Origin: Arthrobacter rhizosphaerae
GTDB lineage: Bacteria; Actinomycetota; Actinomycetes; Actinomycetales; Micrococcaceae
NCBI RefSeq assembly: GCF_023062595.1
Contig: NZ_JALLAN010000012.1
Span: 62,001-126,000, forward strand
DNA: 64,000 bases
Reading direction: 5' to 3'
How positions within the stretch are numbered: the first letter of the stretch is position 1; each line of letters starts with the position of its first letter. A program made the position numbers and the translations under genes. Of this stretch, positions 21,666 to 30,496 are shown in pieces. The notes under the pieces are model-generated. The model was not told the DNA's origin. It ran no database searches and saw nothing but the letters and a program-made list of their open reading frames with translations.

Positions 21666-23444
21666 CTACTTTCCTGCCGTGTTGTGGGTGGCCATGGGGG
21701 CGTCCGAACGCACGGTGTACTCGTCGAGGATTGAGTTCAATAACATCGCGGTGTACGGGTGGTCGGGGGCTGCGAAGATGTCCAGCGCTTTCCCTGATTC
21801 CACGATTTCCCCGTCCTGCATGACGGCGATGCGGTCACAGATGTCTGCGACGACTCCGAAGTTGTGCGTTACGAGAAGCACTGCCATGTTGAGCTCGGCT
21901 TGCAGGTCGCGCAACAGGTCGAGGATTTCCGCTTGAACGGTGACGTCGAGGGCTGTTGTGGGCTCATCGGCGATCAGCAGCTTGGGGCGACTTGCGACGG
22001 CGCCGGCGATCAGGACGCGTTGAGCCATGCCGCCCGAGATCTGGTGGGGATACGAATTGAATGTTCGCTGTGGATCTTGAATTCCGACGCGTTTGAGCAG
22101 GGCGAGCACCCGTTCCTTCGCCTCTTTGGCAGGCATGCCGGCTGAGGCCCGAATTCCTTCTATCAGTTGGTCACCGACGGAGAAGGAGGGGTCGAGGTTC
22201 GACATTGGTTCCTGCGGGATGTAGGCGATGGAGCGGCCGCGCAGGTCCCGGAGTTCCCTCTCGCTGAGTCCAAGAAGTTCTCGCCCGTTCAAGGTGATGG
22301 AGCCTCTGGTGATGACAGCTTCAGGGGGCAGGACGCCGAGGATCGCAAAAGCTGTTTGTGTCTTGCCCGAACCCGACTCACCGACCAGGCCAAGGGTGTG
22401 GCCGCCGTCCAGGGTCAGGTTGACTCCTTTGACAACCTCCTTCAGTTCCCCGGACGGGGTGCGGTACGCGATTGCCAGGTCCCTGACGCTAAGTAGCACT
22501 TCAGGCCCGGTGGCCTCTCGTGCGCCCGTTTGGGCCGCCTGTTTTTTCACGACTGAGCGCTTCACCGGTTTTGGCCGTACGCCTTCGAAAGCGTCCCGTA
22601 GTGCGTTTCCGAGCAGTACCATCGACGCCGTGATTACGCCCAGTAGCATGCTTGGCCAGAGGAACTGTGTCGGTTCTTCGTAAAGATTGAGGAATCCGTC
22701 TGCGATCATCGCGCCGAAGCTGGGAATGGTGTTGGACCCGACGCCCAGGAAAGCCAGTCCTGATTGGAGGCCAATAGCTGAGCCTCCAAGAAAAGCCGCC
22801 GCGATGATGATCGGTCCACGGACAACAAAAAGCACGTGGCGGGCCAGGATTCTCAGATCAGACAGGCCGGACACTTTGGCGGCGTCCACGAACAGCTCGT
22901 TCTTGACTCCGACAACCTGATTCCTGACGATACGGTAGATCCCGGGGGAGAGCAGGACTCCGTAGATGAGCATGGTGGAGCGGTAATCACCCTTGGTTAG
23001 CGGCATGAGGATGATCAGCAGGAGGATGCCTGGGAATGTCATGATGAGGCTGAAAACCCACTCGGTGGCTCCCTGGAGCTTTCTTCCGTAGTATCCACCG
23101 ATGAGACCGAAGGTCACACCGATGGCCAGGGCGACGCTGGTCCCGATCAATCCGGAAATCATGCTGGTGTTGATGGAGTGGAGCAGGCGTGTGAGGATGT
23201 CCTGCCCGTTCTGATCACCGCCCAGAGGATATCCCGGAGAGCCCATCGGGGCGTTGATGGCGTCCAGTGATGCTTCGTTGGGCCCGTGCTGGGTCAAGAG
23301 GGGAGTCAATATCCCGAGTATGGCGATGACCAGCAGCAGCGACGCTGTGACCACTGCCTGGGGGTCCTCCAGTAGCTTTCGCCACGGGGACTTTCGGGGC
23401 GCCGCCTTTTGCGCCGGTTCAACGATGAGCTCTTCGACGCTCAA
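21666..23444 (-). CDS. Fused ABC permease (DppC) and ATPase (DppD)
   Basis: This 592-residue protein joins two subunits. Residues about 20-300 are a DppC-type permease with an N-terminal membrane anchor and the permease EAA-like loop (DAAKVSGLSDLRILARHVL). Residues about 320-580 are an OppD-type ATPase with Walker A GESGSGKTQ, signature ISGGMAQRVLIAGA and Walker B LLIADEPTTALD, ending in HPYTAMLLNSI. The fusion is known in actinobacterial oligopeptide/nickel-type systems. A TTG start at 23444 overlaps the DppB stop by 4 bases. Given the glycosidase setting, an oligosaccharide rather than a peptide is the likely cargo (inference). Confidence 0.9.
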   Translation of the reverse strand: MSVEELIVEPAQKAAPRKSPWRKLLEDPQAVVTASLLLVIAILGILTPLLTQHGPNEASLDAINAPMGSPGYPLGGDQNGQDILTRLLHSINTSMISGLIGTSVALAIGVTFGLIGGYYGRKLQGATEWVFSLIMTFPGILLLIILMPLTKGDYRSTMLIYGVLLSPGIYRIVRNQVVGVKNELFVDAAKVSGLSDLRILARHVLFVVRGPIIIAAAFLGGSAIGLQSGLAFLGVGSNTIPSFGAMIADGFLNLYEEPTQFLWPSMLLGVITASMVLLGNALRDAFEGVRPKPVKRSVVKKQAAQTGAREATGPEVLLSVRDLAIAYRTPSGELKEVVKGVNLTLDGGHTLGLVGESGSGKTQTAFAILGVLPPEAVITRGSITLNGRELLGLSERELRDLRGRSIAYIPQEPMSNLDPSFSVGDQLIEGIRASAGMPAKEAKERVLALLKRVGIQDPQRTFNSYPHQISGGMAQRVLIAGAVASRPKLLIADEPTTALDVTVQAEILDLLRDLQAELNMAVLLVTHNFGVVADICDRIAVMQDGEIVESGKALDIFAAPDHPYTAMLLNSILDEYTVRSDAPMATHNTAGK

Positions 23445-24382
23445 AAGATTCTCGCTTTCGGATTGAGCCAGCCATTCACGAGGTCGACCAAAAGGTTGAT
23501 GCTGACCACAAGGAGAACACTGAACAATGTGATGCCCATGATGACGGTGATATCCCCCTGCAAGGAGGAATTGAAGGCAAAGGTGCCGAAGCCAGGTAGT
23601 GCAAAGACCTTTTCAATGATGAGGGCTCCGCCCAGCATGGTGATGAATTCAAAAGAAAGAACGGTCAGTGCCGGCCCGGCAGCGTTCCTAAGCGCGTGCT
23701 TCAGCACGATGGAGCGTGTTGAAATGCCTCGGGTGCGGAGTGTGCGGACGTAGTCTTTGCGCAGTTCGTCGATCATCGTGCCACGTACTTGGGCGGTGAT
23801 GTTGGCTGCCCCCGCGATGACCAGCACAATGACCGGGATGGTGATGGTGGCCGCCCATTTTGAGGGATTCACGTTGAACGGCGTATAACCAGTTGCTGGC
23901 AGGAGGCGAAGATTGATGGCAAAAACAACGACAAGGACTATCGCGATCAACAAACCAGGAACCACATAGCCAAAAAGCGACGCAGCCTGCGCCAGGCGGT
24001 CCACTACACCTCCACGGGTTGCGGCGACAACGCCCAAAGCAACACTGATGATTACGGTGATCACTAGAGCGACAAGGACTACCGACAGCGTGACCGCCAG
24101 TCTTGACGCCACTGCCGGGCCTACCGGTTCGCTTGTGAAGAGCGACGTGCCGAAGTCGCCGCGCAGGACGCCGCCAAGCCAATCAAAGTACTGGACCAGG
24201 ACGGGACGGTCGAAACCAAGAGTTGCCGTCATAGCTGCGACAGCCTCAGGCGTCGTTGCGCTCCCGAGCCGCGCTCTGACTACGGCGTCAAAGGAAAAGC
24301 TGAGAAGTGTGAAGGTTATCAGCGTCACCAATAACGCGAGAAGAATGCCTGCGCCGAATCGCCGCAGAATGTAGGGGATCAT
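23441..24382 (-). CDS. ABC transporter permease, DppB type
   Basis: The 313-residue permease has six probable membrane segments, the N-terminal MIPYILRRFGAGILLALLV typical of DppB, and the inner-membrane loop YVRTLRTRGISTRSIVLKHA. ATG 24382 is chosen because AAGGACCCCC lies directly upstream; the frame extends to 24442 without support. It follows the binding-protein gene after an intercistronic hairpin and overlaps the fused permease-ATPase gene. Confidence 0.9.
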   Translation of the reverse strand: MIPYILRRFGAGILLALLVTLITFTLLSFSFDAVVRARLGSATTPEAVAAMTATLGFDRPVLVQYFDWLGGVLRGDFGTSLFTSEPVGPAVASRLAVTLSVVLVALVITVIISVALGVVAATRGGVVDRLAQAASLFGYVVPGLLIAIVLVVVFAINLRLLPATGYTPFNVNPSKWAATITIPVIVLVIAGAANITAQVRGTMIDELRKDYVRTLRTRGISTRSIVLKHALRNAAGPALTVLSFEFITMLGGALIIEKVFALPGFGTFAFNSSLQGDITVIMGITLFSVLLVVSINLLVDLVNGWLNPKARIF

Positions 24383-24409
24383 GGGGGTCCTTAAAGGCAG
24401 TGTGTGGGA

Positions 24410-24443
24410 GGTGAGCCCCAGGCAGACGCTCCCAGGGCTCACC
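24410..24443 (-). other. Intercistronic stem-loop after the binding-protein gene
   Basis: GGTGAGCCC (24410-24418) pairs perfectly with GGGCTCACC (24435-24443) around a 16-base loop, in the gap between the binding-protein stop (24449) and the DppB start (24382). Such hairpins commonly protect or attenuate mRNA, so the binding protein is made in excess over the permeases. Confidence 0.6.
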
Positions 24444-24448
24444 CTTTT

Positions 24449-26014
24449 TCACTTCGTGGCGTTGAACGCCCGGATGGTGCTCAGGGTGTTCGAACCATCT
24501 CCGAGGTATTCGATGCCGTCTTTGGTGGCCCAGATGGTGCCGACATAGAAGAGCGGCGCGTCCAAAGCATTTTCCACGACGAAGGCATTGATCTTCTTAT
24601 ACAGCTCCGTAGCCTTGGCCTCGTCCCTCTCAAGGCTGACCTGCGTGATGAGCTCAGTCAGTTCGGGGTACTTCGATCCAAAGGGGTTCAGGAACCCGGC
24701 ATCACTAAAGTTGTTTTGCAGTTCGCGCTGGGTCACGTTAAGTCCGTCGAGGAAGAAGACCATCGGGTATTTCTTGGAAGAAACTGCTGCGGCAGCGTTC
24801 TGCGGGGGAACCGGCTCCCAGGTGACTCTGATGCCGATGTCGCCCAGCGCTTGGGTGATCAGCGGCTCGAAGGACTTGGAGATCACGGTGGCAGGCATCG
24901 TCACGTCAAAACCATCGGCATAGCCGGCGTCAGCCATGAGCTTCTTGGCCGCGGCTGGATCAAACTTGTACGATCCTTCCAATGCCGCGTCATAGGCAGC
25001 GCCCTTCGGGTTGAAGATCTGCACTGTGGCCTTGCCAGAGCCGCGCAATACCTGCTGGACCATCTTTTCGCGGTCAAAGGCCATATTGATCGCTTTGCGG
25101 ACGCGTTCGTCAGCAAGCGGTTTCAGCAGCGTCCCTGCCCGGTCAGCCAGCACAAGATTCGCCACTGCTTGAGCTTCAACCTTGGTCGTCTTGAACCCGG
25201 CGCCTTCAATCTGCTTAACCTGTGCGGGGTCGACGTTGCCAGCATCCAGTTCGCCAGCCTGCAAAGCATTGAACACCGCTGTGCGGTCCTGAATGACGCG
25301 GACAGTCACTGTTTTGAAGGGATATGCTTTCGCATTCCAGTAGTCGTCCCTGCGGTTGAGTACGTAGGTGGTTCCGGCTACCGTGGCTCCCTTGTCCAGG
25401 GTGTAAGGACCGGATGCTGTCGGGTCGAGGGCACTCGTTTTTTCATTGAGAGTATCCGGGTCGCCGATGACACCGGCCGCAAGGGCGAGGTTCGTGAGCA
25501 GCGCGGGTTCAGGCTGCTTCAGCTTGAGAACTACTGTCCTGTTGTTGGGGGCTTCGATCGAGGCGACCGCTGCAAGCTTGCCCTGCTGCTGGCCCGGAGT
25601 TGTCCTGGTCCGTTCAAGGGTTCCGGCGACTTCCTTGGCGGTGACTGTATCACCGTTGCTAAAAGTCATGCCTTCTCGCAGGGTGAGGGACAAGCTGAGG
25701 CCATCGTCTGAGAACTTCCAGCTTTCCGCGGCGTTTGGCTGGAGCTTTCCGTCATTGTCGACGTAGAGAAGAGTGTCGAAGACGGATCCCCAGACGTAGC
25801 TCTGCTGGCCTTCCTGCAACTGGGCGGGATCCAATGACGCCGGCGCTGCGGTCACAGCAAGGGCAAGTTTGGCATTCGATGAAGCACCGTTAGTAGCATT
25901 TGCCTCTTCCGGTTCAGAGCCCCCGGCGCAGGCGGTAGAGGTGAACAGTACGGCGGCCGTGAATGCAGCTGCGATTCCGCAGCGGAATCGCGATCGGGTC
26001 ATGCGGGTGTCCAT
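24449..26014 (-). CDS. ABC transporter solute-binding lipoprotein, family 5
   Basis: The 521-residue protein has a lipoprotein signal: a basic start, a hydrophobic core and a lipobox near FTSTAC, with the lipidated Cys near residue 29. The rest is an SBP_bac_5 (DppA/OppA-like) protein, with the typical YVWGSVFDTLLYVDNDGKL, AESWKFSDDG and LTLREGMTFSNGD segments. It captures the substrate outside the cell and delivers it to the permeases encoded downstream. Family-5 proteins bind peptides, but several actinobacterial and thermophile members bind oligosaccharides; the surrounding glycosidases favour that here. Confidence 0.9.
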   Translation of the reverse strand: MDTRMTRSRFRCGIAAAFTAAVLFTSTACAGGSEPEEANATNGASSNAKLALAVTAAPASLDPAQLQEGQQSYVWGSVFDTLLYVDNDGKLQPNAAESWKFSDDGLSLSLTLREGMTFSNGDTVTAKEVAGTLERTRTTPGQQQGKLAAVASIEAPNNRTVVLKLKQPEPALLTNLALAAGVIGDPDTLNEKTSALDPTASGPYTLDKGATVAGTTYVLNRRDDYWNAKAYPFKTVTVRVIQDRTAVFNALQAGELDAGNVDPAQVKQIEGAGFKTTKVEAQAVANLVLADRAGTLLKPLADERVRKAINMAFDREKMVQQVLRGSGKATVQIFNPKGAAYDAALEGSYKFDPAAAKKLMADAGYADGFDVTMPATVISKSFEPLITQALGDIGIRVTWEPVPPQNAAAAVSSKKYPMVFFLDGLNVTQRELQNNFSDAGFLNPFGSKYPELTELITQVSLERDEAKATELYKKINAFVVENALDAPLFYVGTIWATKDGIEYLGDGSNTLSTIRAFNATK

Positions 26015-26079
26015 GAGAACTCCTTTGGTCCAGGGATGAGCGTCGTTGAGCGACGAGGTAGCGGTATCAGCACTGGCTC

Positions 26080-26103
26080 AAATTAGAAAAGCGCTGCTAA
26101 TTT
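26080..26103. promoter_or_regulatory. 24-bp operator-like element, copy 2
   Basis: AAATTAG, 10 bases and CTAATTT, with arms and spacing identical to 10162-10185, 66 bases before the binding-protein start. The shared element predicts that the transporter is controlled together with the GH3/GH1 divergent pair. Confidence 0.65.
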
Positions 26104-26138
26104 CATGCTGGGTCCAGTGAACCATCCTTATGGCCCCA

Positions 26139-26153
26139 TGACAACCGATTGCC
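26139..26153. promoter_or_regulatory. LacI-type operator (CAACCGATTG class)
   Basis: TGACAACCGATTGCC lies between the divergent transporter and LacI regulator B genes. Thirteen of its bases (ACAACCGATTGCC) recur at the start of uxaC. Confidence 0.5.
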
Positions 26154-26257
26154 TCGATTTTCTTGAATTGCTGCCTAGCCTAAGTTTTCTCTGTTTGCTC
26201 ACTTGAGCGTCCATCGCGGCGTCATCGGCGGAAAGCGATCCTGTAGTGCGAGAGAAT

Positions 26258-26290
26258 ACCATCTAATGGAACGTCATTCTAGTAAATGAC
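26258..26290. promoter_or_regulatory. Two adjacent palindromes
   Basis: ACCATCTAATGGAA (26258-26271, arms CCAT/ATGG) is followed at once by GTCATT-CTAGTA-AATGAC (26273-26290, perfect 6-base arms). The first closely matches TCCATCTTATGGAA at 32446-32459 upstream of an SDR gene. Palindromes of this CCAT...ATGG form resemble IclR- or GntR-type sites; the binding protein is unknown. Confidence 0.45.
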
Positions 26291-26345
26291 TTTGAGTCTC
26301 CAAGCCTTTGCCAGGGCGAGGCTGGTCGACCGAAGCGCTCACAAC

Positions 26346-26391
26346 CTGCCGGCAGTTGACGCTTCTCCCTGACCTTGGCAACCGGCTGCTA
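26346..26391. promoter_or_regulatory. LacI-type sites before LacI regulator B
   Basis: A perfect 10-base palindrome CTGCCGGCAG (26346-26355) flanked by CAAC and TTGA, and TTGGCAACCGGCTGCTA ending at 26391, lie 30-75 bases before the GTG start of LacI regulator B. They suggest autoregulation. Confidence 0.4.
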
Positions 26392-26420
26392 GTAAATCCA
26401 TTGCCTTGTAGGATGACGAG

Positions 26421-27539
26421 GTGACTGAATCCAGAGCGTCAAGAGTTTCGGCAATAGCAGCCGACGGCAGTGACCTGCACGCTGGCAGCGCAGTCAGTGC
26501 CGAGGTCAATTCCGCTGCAAGCTCAGGTGCCAAGAAAGGGCGTACTGGAAAGGCGAACAGCACGATATACGACATTGCCAAGGTCGCGGGAGTCAATCCT
26601 TCGACCGTCTCACGGGCCCTCAGTAAGCCAGGGCGGGTCAGTGCCAAGACGCAGAAACTCATTGAGAAGGCTGCCGCTGAGCTGAACTACCAAGTAAACC
26701 CGTTCGCGCGCGCTCTGCCGACCGGACGCACCAACACTATTGGGCTGATTGTCGCGGACATCACCAACCCGACCTTTTTTGACATCATCCGAGGCGCCCA
26801 GGCGACCGGCAACGTGCGCGACTACACGTTGGTGCTGGCCGAGTCGGCGGAATCGGGAGCTACGGAGCTGACGGTCGCCCGGCGCCTGATGAGCACGGCG
26901 GATGGCTTAATACTGGCAAGTCCTCGGATGAATGACGCGGATATCAGGAGCCTTTTCGCTGACAAACCGGTAGTGGTTATTAACCGAGAGGTTGAGGGGG
27001 TTCCGTGCGTCATTCCAGATGTCCGGAAGGGTATTGGTGAGGCTGTCAGGAGTATTGCAGCCAACGGCCACAAGAAGCTGGCGTTCGTTGCCGGACCAGC
27101 GCAGTCCTGGATGTCGGCACGGCGTTGGGAAGGTGTGCAGGAGGCGTGCGAGTGGTCGGGGGTCGAGGTCATTCGGCTGGAATCCACCAAACCAACCGTT
27201 GACGGCGGAAGGCAGGTGGCGCGTGACGTGCTCTCCAGCGGCGCTTCCGCCGTGATGACTTACAACGACCTGCTGGCCATTGGCCTCATGCAGGAACTTC
27301 AGGCCGCAGGCTTGGATATCCCGGACCAAATCAGCATTATCGGTTTTGATGACATCTTTGGTGCAGATTTCACCACCCCTCCGCTGACGACGGTTCGCTC
27401 GCCTCTGGAGGCGTGCGGCAAGGCGGCAGCAGCCCGGCTGCTTGATCTCCTGCACGGTAACGGCGAGCTTGCGCGGACCCTCCAGGTGGAGACACAACTT
27501 GTGCTGCGTGGCTCAAGCGGCCGGTCTCCTGCGCGCTGA
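26421..27539 (+). CDS. LacI-family regulator B
   Basis: The 372-residue protein starts at GTG 26421 and carries a ~45-residue Ala/Ser-rich leader before the helix-turn-helix TIYDIAKVAGVNPSTVSRAL. The usual sensor domain follows, with DGLILASPRMNDADIR and FDDIFGADFTTPPLTTVRSP. It is the paralogue of LacI regulator A. Between the ABC transporter and uxaC, it is well placed to repress both, probably in response to a glucuronide, glucuronate or a breakdown product (inference). CAACCGRTTG operators occur at its own promoter and at uxaC. Confidence 0.92.
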   Translation: MTESRASRVSAIAADGSDLHAGSAVSAEVNSAASSGAKKGRTGKANSTIYDIAKVAGVNPSTVSRALSKPGRVSAKTQKLIEKAAAELNYQVNPFARALPTGRTNTIGLIVADITNPTFFDIIRGAQATGNVRDYTLVLAESAESGATELTVARRLMSTADGLILASPRMNDADIRSLFADKPVVVINREVEGVPCVIPDVRKGIGEAVRSIAANGHKKLAFVAGPAQSWMSARRWEGVQEACEWSGVEVIRLESTKPTVDGGRQVARDVLSSGASAVMTYNDLLAIGLMQELQAAGLDIPDQISIIGFDDIFGADFTTPPLTTVRSPLEACGKAAAARLLDLLHGNGELARTLQVETQLVLRGSSGRSPAR

Positions 27540-27571
27540 CTAAACTTTCCGTTCCTTGATTGCGGCGGGTG

Positions 27572-27610
27572 TGGCAACCGGTTGACAGTGATGCGCGGAC
27601 CGTCAATCAT
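27572..27610 (+). promoter_or_regulatory. uxaC promoter with overlapping LacI operator
   Basis: TTGACA (27582-27587), a 17-base spacer and AATCAT (27605-27610) form a plausible -35/-10. The operator TGGCAACCGGTTGACA (27572-27587), with a perfect CAACCGGTTG core, overlaps the -35. The -10 ends 6 bases before the ATG at 27617, so the message is predicted to be leaderless, consistent with the absence of a ribosome site. A second similar site, TCACAACCGATTGCC, covers 27620-27634 inside the gene. Confidence 0.65.
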
Positions 27611-27616
27611 TGACCT

Positions 27617-29023
27617 ATGTCACAACCGATTGCCATTAGTCCAGACAGGCTTTTGCCAGCTGACCCCGGAACGCGGCGCATTGCCCGGGATCTCCTCCAA
27701 CGCGTCCAGGACCTACCCATAATTTCGCCTCATGGACACGTTGACGCAGCAGTCATTGAGCACAACACTCCTTTCCCGGATCCGGCGGCGCTGCTGGTCA
27801 GTCCGGACCACTATGTGACACGCCTCATTCATTCCAGCGGCGTTCCAATGGATCGGATGCGGGCGTCCAAGGTGGCGGAGCCGGACTCCCGCGATGTGTG
27901 GCACCAGTTCTGTAAGGCGTGGCCGCTGTTCGACGGGACTGCTTCTGGTTACTGGCTACGGACACAGTTTTCCAGCGTTTTTGGCCTTGAGACGGAGATT
28001 AGCGCTGAAACCGCCGACGCCAGCTATGACGCTATCTCGGCGAAACTTGCAGAGCCAGGGTTCCGTCCCCGCCAGCTCTTCAAGGATTTCAATATTGACG
28101 TGCTGGCTACCACCGATGACCCGCTGGATACCCTGGCCAGCCACGAGGCCCTCGCCCAGGACGCCACGTTCCATGGTCGGGTCCTGCCTACCTTCCGACC
28201 GGACGCCTATCTCAACATCGATAGTAAGGACTGGTCCGAAAATGTGGACCGGCTGATTGCAACAGCGGGCGACGGCGGCACCGGTTACGGTGCGTACATC
28301 ACGGCGCTGGAGAACCGGCGTCGCTACTTCGTGGAACGCGGCGCTGTCTCCGCGGACCATGGAGTCCGCACCCCGGCGACACTCAAGCTTGACGCCGCCG
28401 ATGCCGCAAGGCTGTTCGAGCGCGCCCGCTCGGGCCAGGCCACGGCCCAGGACCGTAATGACTTTGAAGCGCACATGCTTTACCAGATGGCGCGGATGTC
28501 TGTGGAAGACGGCCTTGTGATGACCATCCACCCGGGTTCCTACCGCAACCATCACGAGCCCACGTTCAATACCTTCGGCGCGGACACAGGGCATGACATC
28601 CCGTTCGCTGTGAATTACACGGAAGCCCTCCGACCCGTCCTGCAGGATTTCGGTACGATCAACGACTTTCATCTGGTGCTCTTCACCATGGACGAGACGG
28701 TCTTCTCTCGCGAGCTGGCGCCCTTGGCCGGCTTCTACCCCTCCGTGTATCTGGGTGCACCATGGTGGTTCCTGGATGCACCGGATGCCATGCTGCGTTT
28801 CCGCTCGGCTGTCACTGAGACCGCAGGCTTCTCCCGATCGTCGGGTTTCATCGATGACACCCGTGCGTTCTGCTCCATCCCCGCCCGTCATGATGCATCC
28901 CGGCGGATCGAGTCCGCGTTCCTGGCCCGGCTTGTGGCTGAACACCGGATCAGCGAGGAACGCGCACACGAACTGATTGTGGACCTTGTGGACGACTCGC
29001 CCCGACGAGTCTTCAAGCTGTGA
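27617..29023 (+). CDS. uxaC: Glucuronate isomerase
   Basis: The 468-residue protein has the UxaC metal-binding opening IISPHGHVD near residue 35 and conserved WLRTQFSSVFGL and VYLGAPWWFLDAPDAMLRFR segments. It converts D-glucuronate to D-fructuronate (and can convert galacturonate to tagaturonate) in the cytoplasm. It is the first of four tightly packed genes. Length and features match the full family, not a fragment. The substrate would come from the beta-glucuronidase at 15590-17377. Confidence 0.95.
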   Translation: MSQPIAISPDRLLPADPGTRRIARDLLQRVQDLPIISPHGHVDAAVIEHNTPFPDPAALLVSPDHYVTRLIHSSGVPMDRMRASKVAEPDSRDVWHQFCKAWPLFDGTASGYWLRTQFSSVFGLETEISAETADASYDAISAKLAEPGFRPRQLFKDFNIDVLATTDDPLDTLASHEALAQDATFHGRVLPTFRPDAYLNIDSKDWSENVDRLIATAGDGGTGYGAYITALENRRRYFVERGAVSADHGVRTPATLKLDAADAARLFERARSGQATAQDRNDFEAHMLYQMARMSVEDGLVMTIHPGSYRNHHEPTFNTFGADTGHDIPFAVNYTEALRPVLQDFGTINDFHLVLFTMDETVFSRELAPLAGFYPSVYLGAPWWFLDAPDAMLRFRSAVTETAGFSRSSGFIDDTRAFCSIPARHDASRRIESAFLARLVAEHRISEERAHELIVDLVDDSPRRVFKL

Positions 29024-30492
29024 GCGCTCGTCCGGACAGTCCGCTACAGGCGGCCGTGGTTACCAACACTCCACAACTGAGCCGAGCGCTCCGCCACACG
29101 ACCACGGCACCTGTGCGCATCGTGCATCTCGGGCTCGGTGCCTTCCACCGTTCCCATCAGGCCTGGTACACGCAGCATTCCCGCGACGGTGCCGAATGGG
29201 GGATTGCAGCTTTCACCGGCAGGCGGCCCGACGCGGCCGACGCGCTCGCGGAGCAGGATGGCCTGTACACGCTGATTGAGCGCTCCGGCCAGGAGGACAG
29301 CTTTGAGATGATCGGCAGCATCGTCGAGGCAGTGGACGGCGCCGACGTCGGACGCCTCTGCGAGCTGGTCTCCGCAAAGGAGACTGCCGTGATCACCCTG
29401 ACCATCACTGAGGCTGCCTACGGGTTGGCTTCCGACGGCAGGTTCGACGCCGGATCGCCTGCTGTGGCGGACGATCTCGCCCGGCTAAGGGATGCGGGGG
29501 CGGGCGGCACCGAAGCACCCACGACGCCGTTGGGCCGGCTGGTGCTGGCCCTCGGCGCCCGCAGGGATGCCGGAGCGGGACCACTCGCCGTCGTGAGTTG
29601 TGACAACCTCCCAGGCAACGGCGAGGTGGCCCGCCATGCTGTTCTTGGTATGGCGGAAGCGTGGGATGCGGGCGTCGCGGCCTGGATCGGGCAGAACGTG
29701 AGTTTTGTCAGTACGTCCGTTGACCGGATCACCCCGCGGACCACACCTGCAGACCTCGCCAAGGTTGAGGAGAGCTGCGGCTACCGCGACAACTCCCCAG
29801 TGGTGGCCGAACCCTTCCGGAACTGGGTGCTGAGCGGGGATTTTCCGGCTGGCAGGCCGCGCTGGGAGGATGCCGGTGCCGTTGTGGTGGATGACATTGA
29901 ACCCTATGAAAACCGCAAACTGTGGCTATTGAACGGCGCGCATTCGCTGTTGGCCTACGCCGGGCAGCTGCGTGGCCACACCACAGTGTCAGAAGCGCTC
30001 AACGACAGGCTGTGCCAAGAAGCGATGGAGCTGTTTTGGGATGAGGCAGCCGCGCATCTGAGTGGAGAAGACCTCCACGTCCCCGAATACCGGGAAGCGC
30101 TGCGCGAAAGGTTCGGCAACAGCCGGATCGCCCATCACCTCTCCCAAATCGCGGCGGACGGCACCACCAAACTCCGGATGAGGGCTCTTCCCGTCCTGGC
30201 AGCTGAAAGGGCCCAGGGCCGTTCCGGTGCCGGCAGTGCCCTGATGCTCGCGGCCTGGATCGACTACCTTGCCCGGGAACACGAGCCGCAGGACCCGCAG
30301 GCTTCGGCCCTCCACGTGGCCAACAGGCTGGATGGACAGGAGCGGGTGGCAGCCCTCCTCAGCCTCGTCAGCCCGCAACTCTCCGATAACCCGCAGGTCG
30401 TGTCCCTGGTGGCCGGTCTTTGCGGGGCCTTCGCCGCCGAGGCAACGCTCACCAGCCACAGACCGCAAAAGATTTCCGGAAGGAACAGCTGA
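29020..30492 (+). CDS. uxuB: Fructuronate reductase (mannitol dehydrogenase family)
   Basis: The 490-residue protein has the N-terminal [18 protein letters not shown] nucleotide-binding signature and the catalytic K-x4-N-x2-H motif in [10 protein letters not shown] near residue 305. Both mark the long-chain mannitol dehydrogenase family. Between uxaC and mannonate dehydratase it should reduce D-fructuronate to D-mannonate with NADH. A GTG start overlaps the uxaC stop by 4 bases. Confidence 0.92.
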   Translation: MSARPDSPLQAAVVTNTPQLSRALRHTTTAPVRIVHLGLGAFHRSHQAWYTQHSRDGAEWGIAAFTGRRPDAADALAEQDGLYTLIERSGQEDSFEMIGSIVEAVDGADVGRLCELVSAKETAVITLTITEAAYGLASDGRFDAGSPAVADDLARLRDAGAGGTEAPTTPLGRLVLALGARRDAGAGPLAVVSCDNLPGNGEVARHAVLGMAEAWDAGVAAWIGQNVSFVSTSVDRITPRTTPADLAKVEESCGYRDNSPVVAEPFRNWVLSGDFPAGRPRWEDAGAVVVDDIEPYENRKLWLLNGAHSLLAYAGQLRGHTTVSEALNDRLCQEAMELFWDEAAAHLSGEDLHVPEYREALRERFGNSRIAHHLSQIAADGTTKLRMRALPVLAAERAQGRSGAGSALMLAAWIDYLAREHEPQDPQASALHVANRLDGQERVAALLSLVSPQLSDNPQVVSLVAGLCGAFAAEATLTSHRPQKISGRNS

Positions 30493-30496
30493 ACTT

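Noticed and set aside
24404..25711. 435-codon plus-strand frame
   Set aside because: It lies opposite the binding-protein gene 24449-26014; such long antisense frames are common in high-GC DNA and it has no recognisable domain.
27956..28969. 337-codon minus-strand frame
   Set aside because: Antisense to uxaC, no family features.
30269..30496. 5' extension of mannonate dehydratase
   Set aside because: Overlaps uxuB and encodes non-family sequence; ATG 30497 with AAGGAACAG upstream is the natural start.
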